The notes beneath the pieces were generated by a model. The model saw nothing but the letters and a program-made list of their open reading frames with translations. It did not search any database and was not told the origin of the DNA. A stretch of 12,481 nucleotides of DNA, taken from contig CALMGA010000538.1 in NCBI GenBank assembly GCA_937863205.1, positions 7,913 through 20,393 on the forward strand, written 5' to 3'. This document shows positions 5,343-12,481 of the stretch, piece after piece (position 1 is the first letter of the stretch; each line of letters opens with the position of its first letter). This DNA comes from an uncultured Beijerinckiaceae bacterium. GTDB lineage: Bacteria > Pseudomonadota > Alphaproteobacteria > Rhizobiales > Beijerinckiaceae. A program made the position numbers and the translations under genes.

Positions 5343-8300
5343 TCAGGCGGCGGCCGTGGCCTCGTCGCGCTCCTCGTCGGGCTCCTCCGCGTGAGGCTCG
5401 GCTGAGCCGCGCTCCTCGATCAGGCGCTTCACCCCGGCGAAGTCCACCTTGCCGCTGCCGAGCAACGGGATGGTGGCGACCGTCGCGACTTCGGCGGGCA
5501 CGACGAGGTCGGACGCGCCGCGCTTCTTGGCGAAGCTCGCGAACTCGCCGCGGCTGGCCCCTTCGCGCTGGGTGATGAGCACGATGCGTTCGCCCTTGCG
5601 CGCGTCGGGCAGGGTCGCCGCCGCCGAGACCGCGTCCGGCCACAGGTCGGCGGCCAGCGCCTCGATCTGGGCGAGCGAGATCATTTCGCCGCCGATCTTG
5701 GCGAAGCGCTTGGCGCGTCCCTTGATCGAGATGAAGCCGCGGCCGTCGATCGCCACGATGTCGCCGGTGTCGTGCCAGCCCTCGGCGGGGGGAACGAGCA
5801 CGCCGGGGCGGTCGTCCTTGAGGTAGCCGAGCATGGTGTTGGGGCCGCGCACGACGAGGCGGCCGCCCTCGTCGATGCCGTCCACCGGCTCCAGCCGGAC
5901 CTCCCTGCCCGGCGCGAGGCGGCCGACGCTGCCGTTCTTGTTGAACATTTCCGTGTTCACCGACAGCAGCGGCCCCATCTCCGTGATGCCGTAGCCTTCC
6001 AGCACGCGCAGGCCGAACTTCTCCATGTACACGGCGCGGGTGGACTCCTTGACCGGCTCGGCGCCGGCCCACAGGCAGCGCAGCGAGCGGAAGTCGTAGG
6101 GGTTGGCCGCCCGGGCGTAGCCGGCGAGGAAGGTGTCGGTGCCGAGCAGGATGGTGGCGTTCGACCCGTAGATCAGCTCGGGGATGATGCGGTAGTGCAG
6201 CGGCGAGGGGTAGAGGTAGACCTTCACGCCGAACACCATCGGCACCACCGTGCCGATGGTCAGGCCGAAGGCGTGGAACATCGGCAGCGTGTTGAACATG
6301 GTGTCGTCGCGGCCGAAGTGCGCCACGGCGCGCGCCTGGGCGGCGTTGGAGAGCATGTTGCGGTGGCTGAGCACCACGCCCTTGGGCGTGCCTTCCGAGC
6401 CCGAGGTGAACAGCACCGCGGCGGGATTGTCGCCGCGGCGCGCAACCAGCGGCTTGCGCCAGCCGAGCAGCCCCTCGATCTTGTCGCGCCGGCCGACGGT
6501 GGCGCGGATGTCTTCGAGGTAGACGATCCTGAACGAGCGGGCGAGTTCGGCGACGAGCTTGTCCAGCTTGCCCTTCTCGATGAAGGCGCGCGAGGTGACG
6601 ATCGTGTCGAAGCCGGCGGCGGTGCCGGCCGAGCGGATGTTGGCCGCCCCGGCCGAGAAGTTGACCATCGCCGCGACCCGGCCGGCCGACATCAGCCCCA
6701 TCAGCGACACCAGGCAGCCGACCGAGGTGGGCAGCATCAGGCCGACGGTGCCGCCGATCGGCGCGAGGTCGGCCAACTTGGCGCCGAGCACCCGCGCGCC
6801 GATCAGGGCGCGCTTGTAGGTCATCGGGCCCGACACCGGATCCTCGAAGGCGTGGTGGTTGGGGCCGTAGGCTTCCGCCGCGTCGATCAGCGCCTGATGC
6901 ACGGTGCGGTCGGTCGGGGTGGTGGCGAAGATCATCCTCGACATGATGGAATAGAGCGCGGCGCCGGCCGCCTGCCGGCGGGCGCGGCCGGTCAGCTCGT
7001 CGGGCAGGATGATGCGCTGCGGCGGCATCACCGTGACGGTGATCTTCTTGAACCAGGGGCGACGGACCTGGGCGTTCGTCAGGTAGGAGAAGCGGGTCGC
7101 GTCCGCGCCCTCGATGCGGACGGGCACCACCGGCACGCCGGTCTTGGCCGCGATCAGGCCGGAGCCGTCGTAGACCTTCATCAGGCTGCCGGTGCGGGTG
7201 ATGCGGCCCTCGGGGAAGATCACCAGGGTGGCGCCGTTGCGCACGGCCTGGATGAGGAGGCGGGTTGCGAGCGGGCGGGTCGGATCGAGCGGCAGGGCGT
7301 TGAGGTAGCCGACGAGCGGCTTCATCCACCATTTCTTCGCCCAGCCGCTGTCGATGGCGAAGACGGGATCCTGATCGAGCACGGTGAAGGCGAGGGGCGC
7401 GTCGAGCAGGCTGACGTGGTTGAGGGCGATGATCGCTTTGGGACCGGCGGCGGCGAGGTTTTCGAGGCCGCGCACTTCCAGCCGGTAGACGATGCGAAAC
7501 AGCATCGCGCTGAGGTCGCGCAGGGGGTTGGTCGGCAGGGTGCGGAAGATCCACACGGCGGCGGCGAAGGCGCCGACGCCGAGAAGGGCGAAAATGGCCG
7601 AGATCGACAGGTGCAGCACCTGGATCACCAGCGCCACCGCCACCGTGCCGCCGGCGATGAACAGGGCGGAGAGCACGTTCACGGCGGCGATCACGCGGGC
7701 CCGGCGATCGGCCGGCGCCCACGCCTGGACGGCGGCGAAGGAGGGCACGATGAACAGCCCGCCGGCCATCGTCAGCACCAGCATGTCGACGGCAAGGCGC
7801 CAGGCATGCGGCTGGGCGAGGAAGGCGGCGACGCCGAAGCCGGCACCGGCACTAACCTGGGATCCCGCCCCATGCAACGTCCAGGCGAGATCGAGGCAGG
7901 ACAGTCCGATGACCACGGCGGCGATGGGCGCCGGCAGGGTCAGGATGCGCCCGCCAACCAGCCAGGAAGCGAGGCCGGAGCCGAGCGCGATGCCGACCGC
8001 GAAGACGGCGGAATACAGCGAAACCACGATCTCCGTGCCGCCGAGCAGCGTTTTCACGATGGGCGCGAGCAGGCCGAAGGAGATGGCACCCACGAGCCAG
8101 AACAGCGACACCACGATGCCGCCGCGCCAAAGGCGGGCGTCGCGCCACAGCTCGCGCATCAGTTCGCCGGTCGAGCGCAGCACGTTGCGGTCGACGGTGA
8201 GGTGGGGTGCCCCCTCGCCGACCCGTGGGATGAAGCGGCTCGCGCCGTAGCTGATCGCGGCGAACACCAGCGTCAGCACCACGAACCAGATGGGATTGTT

Positions 8301-8837
8301 GCGGCCCTCGCCCGACGACAAAGCGGCGACGAAGGTGCCGGCGATGATGGCGATAAACGTCGCGCCCTCCACCAGCGCGTTGCCGGCGGCGAGCCTTTCG
8401 CGCGGCAGCAGGTCGGGCAGGATGCCGTACTTCACCGGCCCGAACAGCGCCGACAGGACGCCGAACAGGGCGAGCGCGACGAAGAGCAGGGGCAGCGAGG
8501 GCAGAAGAAAGCCGGCGGCGGCGATTGCCACGCCGACGAACTCCACGAGCTTGAGGCGCTGCGCCACCACCGCCTTGTCGTGGCGGTCGGCCCATTGGCC
8601 GCCCAGCGCCGACAGCACGAAGGAAGGGGCAATAAAGATCGCGGTGGCGATCTGGATCAGCATCTGCGACTGGCCGGCAGCAAGGCGATACAGCAGGATG
8701 AAGCCGAGCGCGGCCTTGATGTAGGAATCGTTGAAGGCGGAAAAGAACTGGCACCAGAACAGCGGCGCGAAGCGGCGGCTCCGCAGCAGGTGTTCGCTGG
8801 CCGGCTTGGCTATGGCGTCGCGCGTCGGATCACCCAT
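5343..8837 (-). CDS. aas: LplT-PlsC-AMP-ligase fusion: acyl-[ACP]-phospholipid O-acyltransferase
   Basis: A 1164-residue inner-membrane fusion of three activities. Residues 15-435 are an MFS transporter with about 11-12 helices, like LplT, which flips lysophospholipids inward. Residues 445-605 are a PlsC-type acyltransferase with NHVSLLD (473-479) and FPEGR (541-545). Residues 640-1140 are an AMP-forming acyl-ACP synthetase with TSGSEGTPKG (811-820), YGITEMG (949-955), DTGD (1023-1026) and the likely catalytic Lys1130 in SGK. In E. coli these functions are split between LplT and Aas. Together they retrieve and re-acylate lysophospholipids, for example after lipoprotein acylation or membrane damage. 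All key motifs are intact. An acidic tail (1147-1164) is added. ATG 8837 has AAAGGG about 8 nt upstream and begins just before the first helix. The divergent TetR gene and two palindromes upstream suggest repression by that regulator. The exact acyl donor and substrate are inferred. Confidence 0.93.
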   Translation of the reverse strand: MGDPTRDAIAKPASEHLLRSRRFAPLFWCQFFSAFNDSYIKAALGFILLYRLAAGQSQMLIQIATAIFIAPSFVLSALGGQWADRHDKAVVAQRLKLVEFVGVAIAAAGFLLPSLPLLFVALALFGVLSALFGPVKYGILPDLLPRERLAAGNALVEGATFIAIIAGTFVAALSSGEGRNNPIWFVVLTLVFAAISYGASRFIPRVGEGAPHLTVDRNVLRSTGELMRELWRDARLWRGGIVVSLFWLVGAISFGLLAPIVKTLLGGTEIVVSLYSAVFAVGIALGSGLASWLVGGRILTLPAPIAAVVIGLSCLDLAWTLHGAGSQVSAGAGFGVAAFLAQPHAWRLAVDMLVLTMAGGLFIVPSFAAVQAWAPADRRARVIAAVNVLSALFIAGGTVAVALVIQVLHLSISAIFALLGVGAFAAAVWIFRTLPTNPLRDLSAMLFRIVYRLEVRGLENLAAAGPKAIIALNHVSLLDAPLAFTVLDQDPVFAIDSGWAKKWWMKPLVGYLNALPLDPTRPLATRLLIQAVRNGATLVIFPEGRITRTGSLMKVYDGSGLIAAKTGVPVVPVRIEGADATRFSYLTNAQVRRPWFKKITVTVMPPQRIILPDELTGRARRQAAGAALYSIMSRMIFATTPTDRTVHQALIDAAEAYGPNHHAFEDPVSGPMTYKRALIGARVLGAKLADLAPIGGTVGLMLPTSVGCLVSLMGLMSAGRVAAMVNFSAGAANIRSAGTAAGFDTIVTSRAFIEKGKLDKLVAELARSFRIVYLEDIRATVGRRDKIEGLLGWRKPLVARRGDNPAAVLFTSGSEGTPKGVVLSHRNMLSNAAQARAVAHFGRDDTMFNTLPMFHAFGLTIGTVVPMVFGVKVYLYPSPLHYRIIPELIYGSNATILLGTDTFLAGYARAANPYDFRSLRCLWAGAEPVKESTRAVYMEKFGLRVLEGYGITEMGPLLSVNTEMFNKNGSVGRLAPGREVRLEPVDGIDEGGRLVVRGPNTMLGYLKDDRPGVLVPPAEGWHDTGDIVAIDGRGFISIKGRAKRFAKIGGEMISLAQIEALAADLWPDAVSAAATLPDARKGERIVLITQREGASRGEFASFAKKRGASDLVVPAEVATVATIPLLGSGKVDFAGVKRLIEERGSAEPHAEEPDEERDEATAAA

Positions 8838-8902
8838 GGAGTCGCCCTTTCGTCGCTCGGACCTTACCCTCCCGGCGAAGGGACGCGAAGGCGCGAGATG
8901 CT

Positions 8903-8917
8903 TTGAACGCTGTTCAC
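8903..8917. promoter_or_regulatory. Palindromic operator candidate 1 (aas-tetR intergenic)
   Basis: TTGAAC-GCT-GTTCAC has inverted arms matching at five of six positions around a 3-nt spacer. Its centre is 31 bp, about three helical turns, from the perfect copy at 8934-8948. It lies 66 nt upstream of the aas start, where a promoter would be expected. Confidence 0.7.
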
Positions 8918-8933
8918 ATCAACTAGCATAGGA

Positions 8934-8948
8934 TTGAACGTGGTTCAA
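8934..8948. promoter_or_regulatory. Palindromic operator candidate 2, overlapping the tetR start
   Basis: TTGAAC-GTG-GTTCAA is a perfect 6-bp inverted repeat with a 3-nt spacer, the same motif as at 8903-8917. It spans the spacer between the ribosome site and the GTG start codon of tetR, so binding would readily give autorepression. The design resembles TetR-family operators in general. That the neighbouring regulator binds it is an inference. Confidence 0.75.
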
Positions 8949-9587
8949 GATGCCGGGCACGGTTCCAGCCCGATCAACGGCCGGCGCGACGAGCAGCGTG
9001 CAGCCCTCGTGACGTGCGCCGAGAAAGCCATCGCCGGCGGCGGCCTGTCGGCACTGAAGGCGCGCGACCTCGCCGCCTGCGTCGGCTGCTCGCTGGGCGC
9101 GATCTACAACCTCGTGCGCGATCTCGACGAGGTCGTCCTGCGGGTCGGCCAGCGCACGATGGCAGGGCTCGACGCCCACCTCGATGCCGCTTCGGCCGGC
9201 TGGCCCGACCTGGACCTCCACGACCAGCTGATCGCCTGGGCCCGCGCTTATTGCGCCTTTGCCGCGGCCAACGCCCATCGCTGGCGGGCCCTGTTCGAGT
9301 TCAAGATCGCGGCCGGAGCTGAGCTGCCGCCCTGGTTCGCCGACGACCGGGCCCGCGTCTTCGCCCGGCTGGAACGGCGCCTCGCCCAGGCGATGCCGGC
9401 CGCCGACCCGGCCGCCGTCGCCCGCCACGCACGCATCCTGTTCAGCGCCGTCCACGGCCTCGTGCTGCTCGGCCTCGACCAGAAGCTCATGGATCGGCAC
9501 GACAAAGGGCTCGATGCCGAGATCGTCGACTTCGTGCACACCTATGCGGCCGGGCTGGCGTCCCTGGGAGCCACTTCTCGGTCCTGA
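8940..9587 (+). CDS. TetR/AcrR-family transcriptional regulator
   Basis: A 215-residue one-domain-plus-ligand-pocket regulator. An N-terminal three-helix DNA-binding domain covers about 17-62; the helix-turn-helix is LKARDLAACVGCSLGAIYNL (39-58), with the conserved Gly-x-Ile-Tyr-x-x-Val pattern of TetR proteins. The C-terminal part (about 75-210) is helical and resembles the WHG/TetR_C ligand-binding type. The ligand is unknown; an acyl-CoA or fatty acid would fit the neighbour but this is speculation. I prefer GTG at 8940 because AGGA at 8930-8933 is 6 nt upstream. TTG at 8934 would abut that ribosome site directly. The gene is divergent from the phospholipid acyltransferase gene, and the two palindromes lie between them. 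Confidence 0.87.
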   Translation: MVQDAGHGSSPINGRRDEQRAALVTCAEKAIAGGGLSALKARDLAACVGCSLGAIYNLVRDLDEVVLRVGQRTMAGLDAHLDAASAGWPDLDLHDQLIAWARAYCAFAAANAHRWRALFEFKIAAGAELPPWFADDRARVFARLERRLAQAMPAADPAAVARHARILFSAVHGLVLLGLDQKLMDRHDKGLDAEIVDFVHTYAAGLASLGATSRS

Positions 9588-9624
9588 AGGATCGGACCGG
9601 CTTCGCTTGGGGATCCGGCGCAAA

Positions 9625-9642
9625 CAGGCTGTCGCAAGCCTG
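9625..9642. terminator. Small hairpin between convergent tetR and hypothetical gene
   Basis: CAGGCT-gtcgca-AGCCTG is a perfect 6-bp stem in the 87-nt gap between the two convergent stop codons. No T-tract follows on either strand. It is listed as a weak candidate; the rest of the gap shows nothing recognisable. Confidence 0.25.
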
Positions 9643-9674
9643 CTGGAACCGCGGCTCGCGCCACGCAAGGCCGC

Positions 9675-10508
9675 TCAGGACTTCGCCATCAGGTCGACCG
9701 CAAGGGCATACAGGCGCGCGCGCGCGTCGGCGGGCATGCCGGCCAGCGTGCCGAGGTAGGTCTGCCCGGCCTGGCACATGTCGGCGTCGGCGATCGGCGG
9801 GTCGGCACTTTTGCCGTCGAGCAAAGCGTCGATCTGCGGGCGGGTCAGCCCCTTGGCCACCAGCGCCCCGTCAAGGGCCTGGAAGTCGGCGTCGGAGGGG
9901 GCTGGGCGGATGACGGGGTTGGCGCGGCCGCTGTTCATCGCGTCGAGCCCGGCGGTGGCGGCATCGGCGACGAGCGAGCGGTGGTCGGCGGCGAAGGGCA
10001 GGAAGCCGTTGCCGTTGGCGCCGTACAGGAAGGCCACGCACAGGTGCGGGTCGCGCTCGGCCAGAAGCTGCATTTCGCGCAGCTGCATCGCGAAGATCTG
10101 CGCCAGGGCGGCATCCGACGCCTTGGTCGCCAGGGTGCCGTGGGCGCGGCGCAGCGCCGTCACCGCATCGGCCATCACCAGGTCGACGTTGACCTCGCCG
10201 GGCTTGGTGGCCGCCGCCACGTTGGTCATGATGGTCGCGTAGTCGCCGGGGAACAGGGCCCGAAGCCTGTCGAAGAACCTGCTGTAGTCCGGCGCCTCGG
10301 CGATGCCGCGCTCGATCTCGGCGCGCACGGGCGTCGCCGCCTCGTTGGCGCCGGCCGGCGGCTGGCCGGACGCGTCGCCCGTTCCCGGCTCCGATGCGGC
10401 GTTGAGCGAGGGCGCGGCATGGGTGAAGGCACGCTTGAGGAAACTGGCGCCGAGGGTGACGGCGACGATGGCGGCGAGCCCGAGCAGCACCAGCCGCAGT
10501 TCTCTCAT
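9675..10508 (-). CDS. Membrane-anchored or exported alpha-helical protein, function unknown
   Basis: I do not recognise a named family. The 277-residue product starts with MRELR and one hydrophobic segment (6-24), either an uncleaved anchor or a signal peptide. A Gly/Pro/Ala/Ser-rich linker follows (about 31-62). The remaining 210 residues are helix-forming and probably periplasmic, with only two cysteines, Cys157 in HLCVAFLYG and Cys245 in DMCQAG, which could pair. No catalytic motif is evident. The start is uncertain: ATG 10508 has only a weak GAGA upstream, whereas GTG at about 10541 has AGGA 4 nt upstream and would add 11 residues before the segment. The frame stays open far upstream but that stretch lies over metC and is not coding. 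Codon use matches its neighbours. metC lies 158 nt upstream on the same strand, and co-transcription is possible. Confidence 0.7.
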   Translation of the reverse strand: MRELRLVLLGLAAIVAVTLGASFLKRAFTHAAPSLNAASEPGTGDASGQPPAGANEAATPVRAEIERGIAEAPDYSRFFDRLRALFPGDYATIMTNVAAATKPGEVNVDLVMADAVTALRRAHGTLATKASDAALAQIFAMQLREMQLLAERDPHLCVAFLYGANGNGFLPFAADHRSLVADAATAGLDAMNSGRANPVIRPAPSDADFQALDGALVAKGLTRPQIDALLDGKSADPPIADADMCQAGQTYLGTLAGMPADARARLYALAVDLMAKS

Positions 10509-10646
10509 GATCTGGTATCTCAACGCCGAACTCTCATGCACCCGATCCTGCGCTTCCCCTGAGGCTGCGGCAAGCCGTGCGCGCTGCGGGCCGTTGGCAG
10601 GTCCACAGGTCCTCGCGAAGCACCATAAGCCGCCGCGGACGCTGGG

Positions 10647-10668
10647 GAAACCGCCGGATGCCGGTTTC
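10647..10668 (-). terminator. Possible hairpin at the metC stop codon
   Basis: GAAACCG and CGGTTTC form a 7-bp stem around an 8-nt loop; the stem overlaps the metC stop codon (10667-10669). No T-tract follows on the minus strand, so it may only attenuate transcription into the downstream hypothetical gene. The rest of 10509-10646 shows no clear promoter. Confidence 0.25.
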
Positions 10669-11869
10669 AGCCGGCCGCGCGCAGCCGCGCGAAGCCGGCG
10701 TCGAGGTCGGCCTGGAGGTCGCCCACGTCTTCCAGCCCGATCGAGAAGCGCAGCGCCGGCCCGGCCGGCTGCCAGCGCGTCGCCGTGCGGTACGGGGCGC
10801 AGTCGAAGGGCACCACCAGGCTCTCGTAGCCGCCCCAGGAATAGCCCATGCCAAACAGCCTGAGCCCGTCGAGCATGGCGGCAATGGCGGCGACCGGCGC
10901 GGGGTGCAGCACCACCGAGAACAGGCCGGACGAGCCGCGGAAGTCGCGGGCCCAGTTGGCATGGCCGGGACAGTCGGGAAAAGCGGGATGGAGCACGCGG
11001 GCGACCTCGGGCCGCGCCTTCAGCCAGCGCGCCATCGCGAGGCCCTGGCGCTCGGCTTCGCGCAGGCGCAGGTCGAGCGTGCGGAAGCCGCGCAGCGCCA
11101 AGAACACGTCCTCGGGGCCGGGCAGCAGGGCGAAGGCGTCGAAGGTGGCGCGCAGGGCCTTCGCCCATTTGGCGTTGGCCGAGGTGAGGCCGAGCAGCAG
11201 GTCGGAATGGCCGGACAGGTACTTGGTGCCGGCCTCGATCGCGAGGTCGATGCCGAGGGCGTGCGGCGGCAGCAGGATCGGCGTCGCCCAGGTGTTGTCG
11301 AGCAGCGTGCACAGGTCGTGCTCGCGCGCCAGCGCGACCAGAGCCGGCAGGTCCGCCACCTCGAAGCTTTGCGACCCCGGCGCTTCCATCACCAGGGCGC
11401 GGGTGTTGGGGCGCACGAGCGCGCGCACCTGCGCCACCGGCAGCAGGGGATCGAAATAGGTGACGGCGACGCCGAAGCGGGCCAGCATCACGTCGCAGAA
11501 CTGCCGCGTCGGGCGGTACACGCTGTCCATCACCAGCGCGTGGTCGCCGCTCTTCAGGGCGGTGAGCAGGGCGACGCCGACCGCGGCAAGGCCCGAGGGC
11601 GTGAGCACGGTGGTGTCCGCCCCGGCGAGTTCGCTCCAGGCCTCCTCCAGGGCCTGCGTCGTCGGGGTACCGGCGGTGCCGTAGGAGAAGCGGCCGGTGC
11701 GGGCGGCGAGGTCGGCGTAGGTGGGGAACAGCACGGTGGAGCCGCGATAGATCGGCGTGTTGACGTAGCCGAACTGCTCGCGCGGGCGGCGCCCGGCCGC
11801 CAGCATGCGCGTGCGCATCGTCCAACCATCCCGCCCGTGATCCTGCTCGCCCATCGCTGCCCGATTCAT
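10667..11869 (-). CDS. metC: Cystathionine beta-lyase-type PLP enzyme (MetC)
   Basis: A 400-residue member of the Cys/Met metabolism PLP-enzyme family (fold type I). The best guess is cystathionine beta-lyase, which converts cystathionine to homocysteine, pyruvate and ammonia in methionine synthesis. Key features are the PLP lysine Lys216 in EAGTKYLSGHSD, Asp191 in DNTWATP (pairs with the pyridine nitrogen), the aromatic Tyr63 in FSYGTAGTPT, and SWGGYES (344-350), a beta-lyase-like C-terminal motif. Where E. coli MetC has Tyr-Ala-Arg-Arg, contributing an Arg to the neighbouring subunit's PLP phosphate, this protein has Tyr-Gly-Thr-Ala. A related gamma-lyase or sulfhydrylase activity cannot be excluded. 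The start is uncertain: ATG 11869 is used, ATG 11854 and ATG 11818 are alternatives, and the family core begins near residue 18. The MFS gene ends 53 nt upstream on the same strand, so they may share a transcript. Confidence 0.85.
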   Translation of the reverse strand: MNRAAMGEQDHGRDGWTMRTRMLAAGRRPREQFGYVNTPIYRGSTVLFPTYADLAARTGRFSYGTAGTPTTQALEEAWSELAGADTTVLTPSGLAAVGVALLTALKSGDHALVMDSVYRPTRQFCDVMLARFGVAVTYFDPLLPVAQVRALVRPNTRALVMEAPGSQSFEVADLPALVALAREHDLCTLLDNTWATPILLPPHALGIDLAIEAGTKYLSGHSDLLLGLTSANAKWAKALRATFDAFALLPGPEDVFLALRGFRTLDLRLREAERQGLAMARWLKARPEVARVLHPAFPDCPGHANWARDFRGSSGLFSVVLHPAPVAAIAAMLDGLRLFGMGYSWGGYESLVVPFDCAPYRTATRWQPAGPALRFSIGLEDVGDLQADLDAGFARLRAAG

Positions 11870-11922
11870 TCCCGTTCGCCGGCCGCGCCGGAGACCACGA
11901 GGCCCCAGCCGGGGGGCTCCGG

Positions 11923-12481
11923 TCAAGCCGGCCGCGTCGGGTCGCGGCCGCCGGACCCTGGTTCGGTGGCGAAGTAGGCGAGGCCGGCCAGGGGAAAGGC
12001 GAGGCCGACGCAGCATACGGCCGTCCAGCCGCCGCGGGCGAAGGCGAGGCCGGCGAAGAGCGAGCCGGCGGCGCCGCCGGCGAAGAACAGGGCGAGGTAA
12101 AGGCCGTTGAGGCGCCCGCGCGCGTCCGGCCCGAGGGCGAATATGTCGCGCTGGCCGGTGACCAGATGGGCGGCGGCGGCCATGTCGAGCACCAGGGCCG
12201 CGGCGACGAGCAGCGGCCACGAGGTCCAGGCGCCGCCGGCCAGCGCCAGCAGAAAGGCGCCGCCGCCGCCGAGCAGCGCGAGAAGAGTGAGGATGCGGCC
12301 GTGCCCGGCATCGGCGGCGCGCCCGGCCCACGGCGACACCAGCGCCCCGCCGGCGCCGACCAGGGCGAACACGCCGATGCCGATCTGCGAAAAGCCGAAG
12401 CGCGGCCCTTCGAGCAGCAGGGGGACGGCCGTCCAGAACAGGGAAAAGGCGCCAAACAGCGCCGCCTGATAGGCGCCGCGG
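11923..12481 (-). CDS. MFS transporter, C-terminal part (truncated by the window edge)
   Basis: The frame is open from the window edge to a stop at 11923 and gives about 186 residues, so the real start lies outside. The sequence holds five to six hydrophobic helices rich in Gly and Ala. A loop WAGRAADAGHGR, resembling the MFS motif A region between helices 8 and 9, marks this as the second half of a 12-helix major facilitator. It looks like a drug or metabolite efflux protein of the arabinose-efflux/YnfM-like type, but the substrate cannot be told. The internal GTG at 12372 is not a real start, because recognisable membrane sequence continues upstream. It ends 53 nt before metC on the same strand. 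Confidence 0.8.
   Translation of the reverse strand, partial: RGAYQAALFGAFSLFWTAVPLLLEGPRFGFSQIGIGVFALVGAGGALVSPWAGRAADAGHGRILTLLALLGGGGAFLLALAGGAWTSWPLLVAAALVLDMAAAAHLVTGQRDIFALGPDARGRLNGLYLALFFAGGAAGSLFAGLAFARGGWTAVCCVGLAFPLAGLAYFATEPGSGGRDPTRPA

Noticed and set aside
5191..7722. An 843-codon open frame on the minus strand
   Set aside because: It is a shifted frame of the same acyltransferase gene, with an Arg/Pro-rich translation and no motifs.
5772..8906. A 1044-codon open frame on the plus strand
   Set aside because: It lies opposite the well-supported LplT-PlsC-AMP-ligase gene. Its product is His/Gly/Asp/Arg-rich low-complexity sequence with no domain, typical of an antisense frame in GC-rich DNA.
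11901..11922. GGCCCC...GGGGCT inverted repeat after the MFS gene as a terminator
   Set aside because: It is a short GC-only stem without a T-tract in very GC-rich DNA, so chance is likely.
10509..12455. Upstream extension of the hypothetical gene ending at 9675, to 926 codons
   Set aside because: The extension runs out of frame through metC and the MFS gene, which have clear family motifs. Only the part from about 10508 looks like a protein.

Overview
The window is GC-rich (tract after tract of G/C-ending codons on both strands) and reads as the chromosome of an alphaproteobacterium, most likely of the Hyphomicrobiales (Rhizobiales). This rests on gene content and protein style: the LplT-PlsC-AMP-ligase fusion, a PqqA peptide of the type I recall from methylotrophic alphaproteobacteria, and proline/alanine-rich secreted hypotheticals. 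No database search was possible. I see no tRNA, rRNA, CRISPR, phage or insertion sequence. It looks like ordinary core and metabolic chromosome, with a few interesting small elements.

Layout. 42-2931 (+): an RNA 2',3'-cyclic phosphodiesterase / 2'-5' RNA ligase-like protein (thpR), then after 16 nt a membrane-anchored family 3 glycoside hydrolase. 2988-3297: a compact region holding a 29-codon pqqA gene on the minus strand (3083-3172). It is followed by a UUCG-capped hairpin, a strong intrinsic terminator and a 14-bp x3 tandem repeat. 3298-4595 (-): msrB-msrA, two exported methionine sulfoxide reductases, MsrB with a Tat signal and MsrA with a Sec signal. 4742-5305 (+): a secreted proline-rich hypothetical with five 5-residue repeats, divergent from msrB. 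5343-8837 (-): a 1164-residue lysophospholipid transporter / acyltransferase / acyl-ACP synthetase fusion. 8940-9587 (+): a divergent TetR-family regulator; two near-identical palindromes lie in the shared intergenic region. 9675-10508 (-): a membrane-anchored hypothetical. 10667-11869 (-): a MetC-type PLP enzyme. 11923-12481 (-): the C-terminal half of an MFS transporter cut by the window edge.

How the genes fit together. Much of the window concerns the cell envelope. MsrA and MsrB would repair oxidised methionine in exported proteins, the Aas/LplT fusion re-acylates lysophospholipids at the inner membrane, and the GH3 enzyme probably faces the periplasm. pqqA encodes the precursor of PQQ, the cofactor of periplasmic quinoprotein dehydrogenases. 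No other pqq gene is present here and the gene ends in its own terminator, so the biosynthetic enzymes must be supplied from elsewhere. The TetR protein is the obvious candidate to control the phospholipid-repair gene and itself through the two palindromes.

The most noteworthy item is the stand-alone pqqA with its 3' RNA structure, because the gene is shorter than common ORF cut-offs. The paired operators and the apparent absence of resolving cysteines in both Msr enzymes come next.
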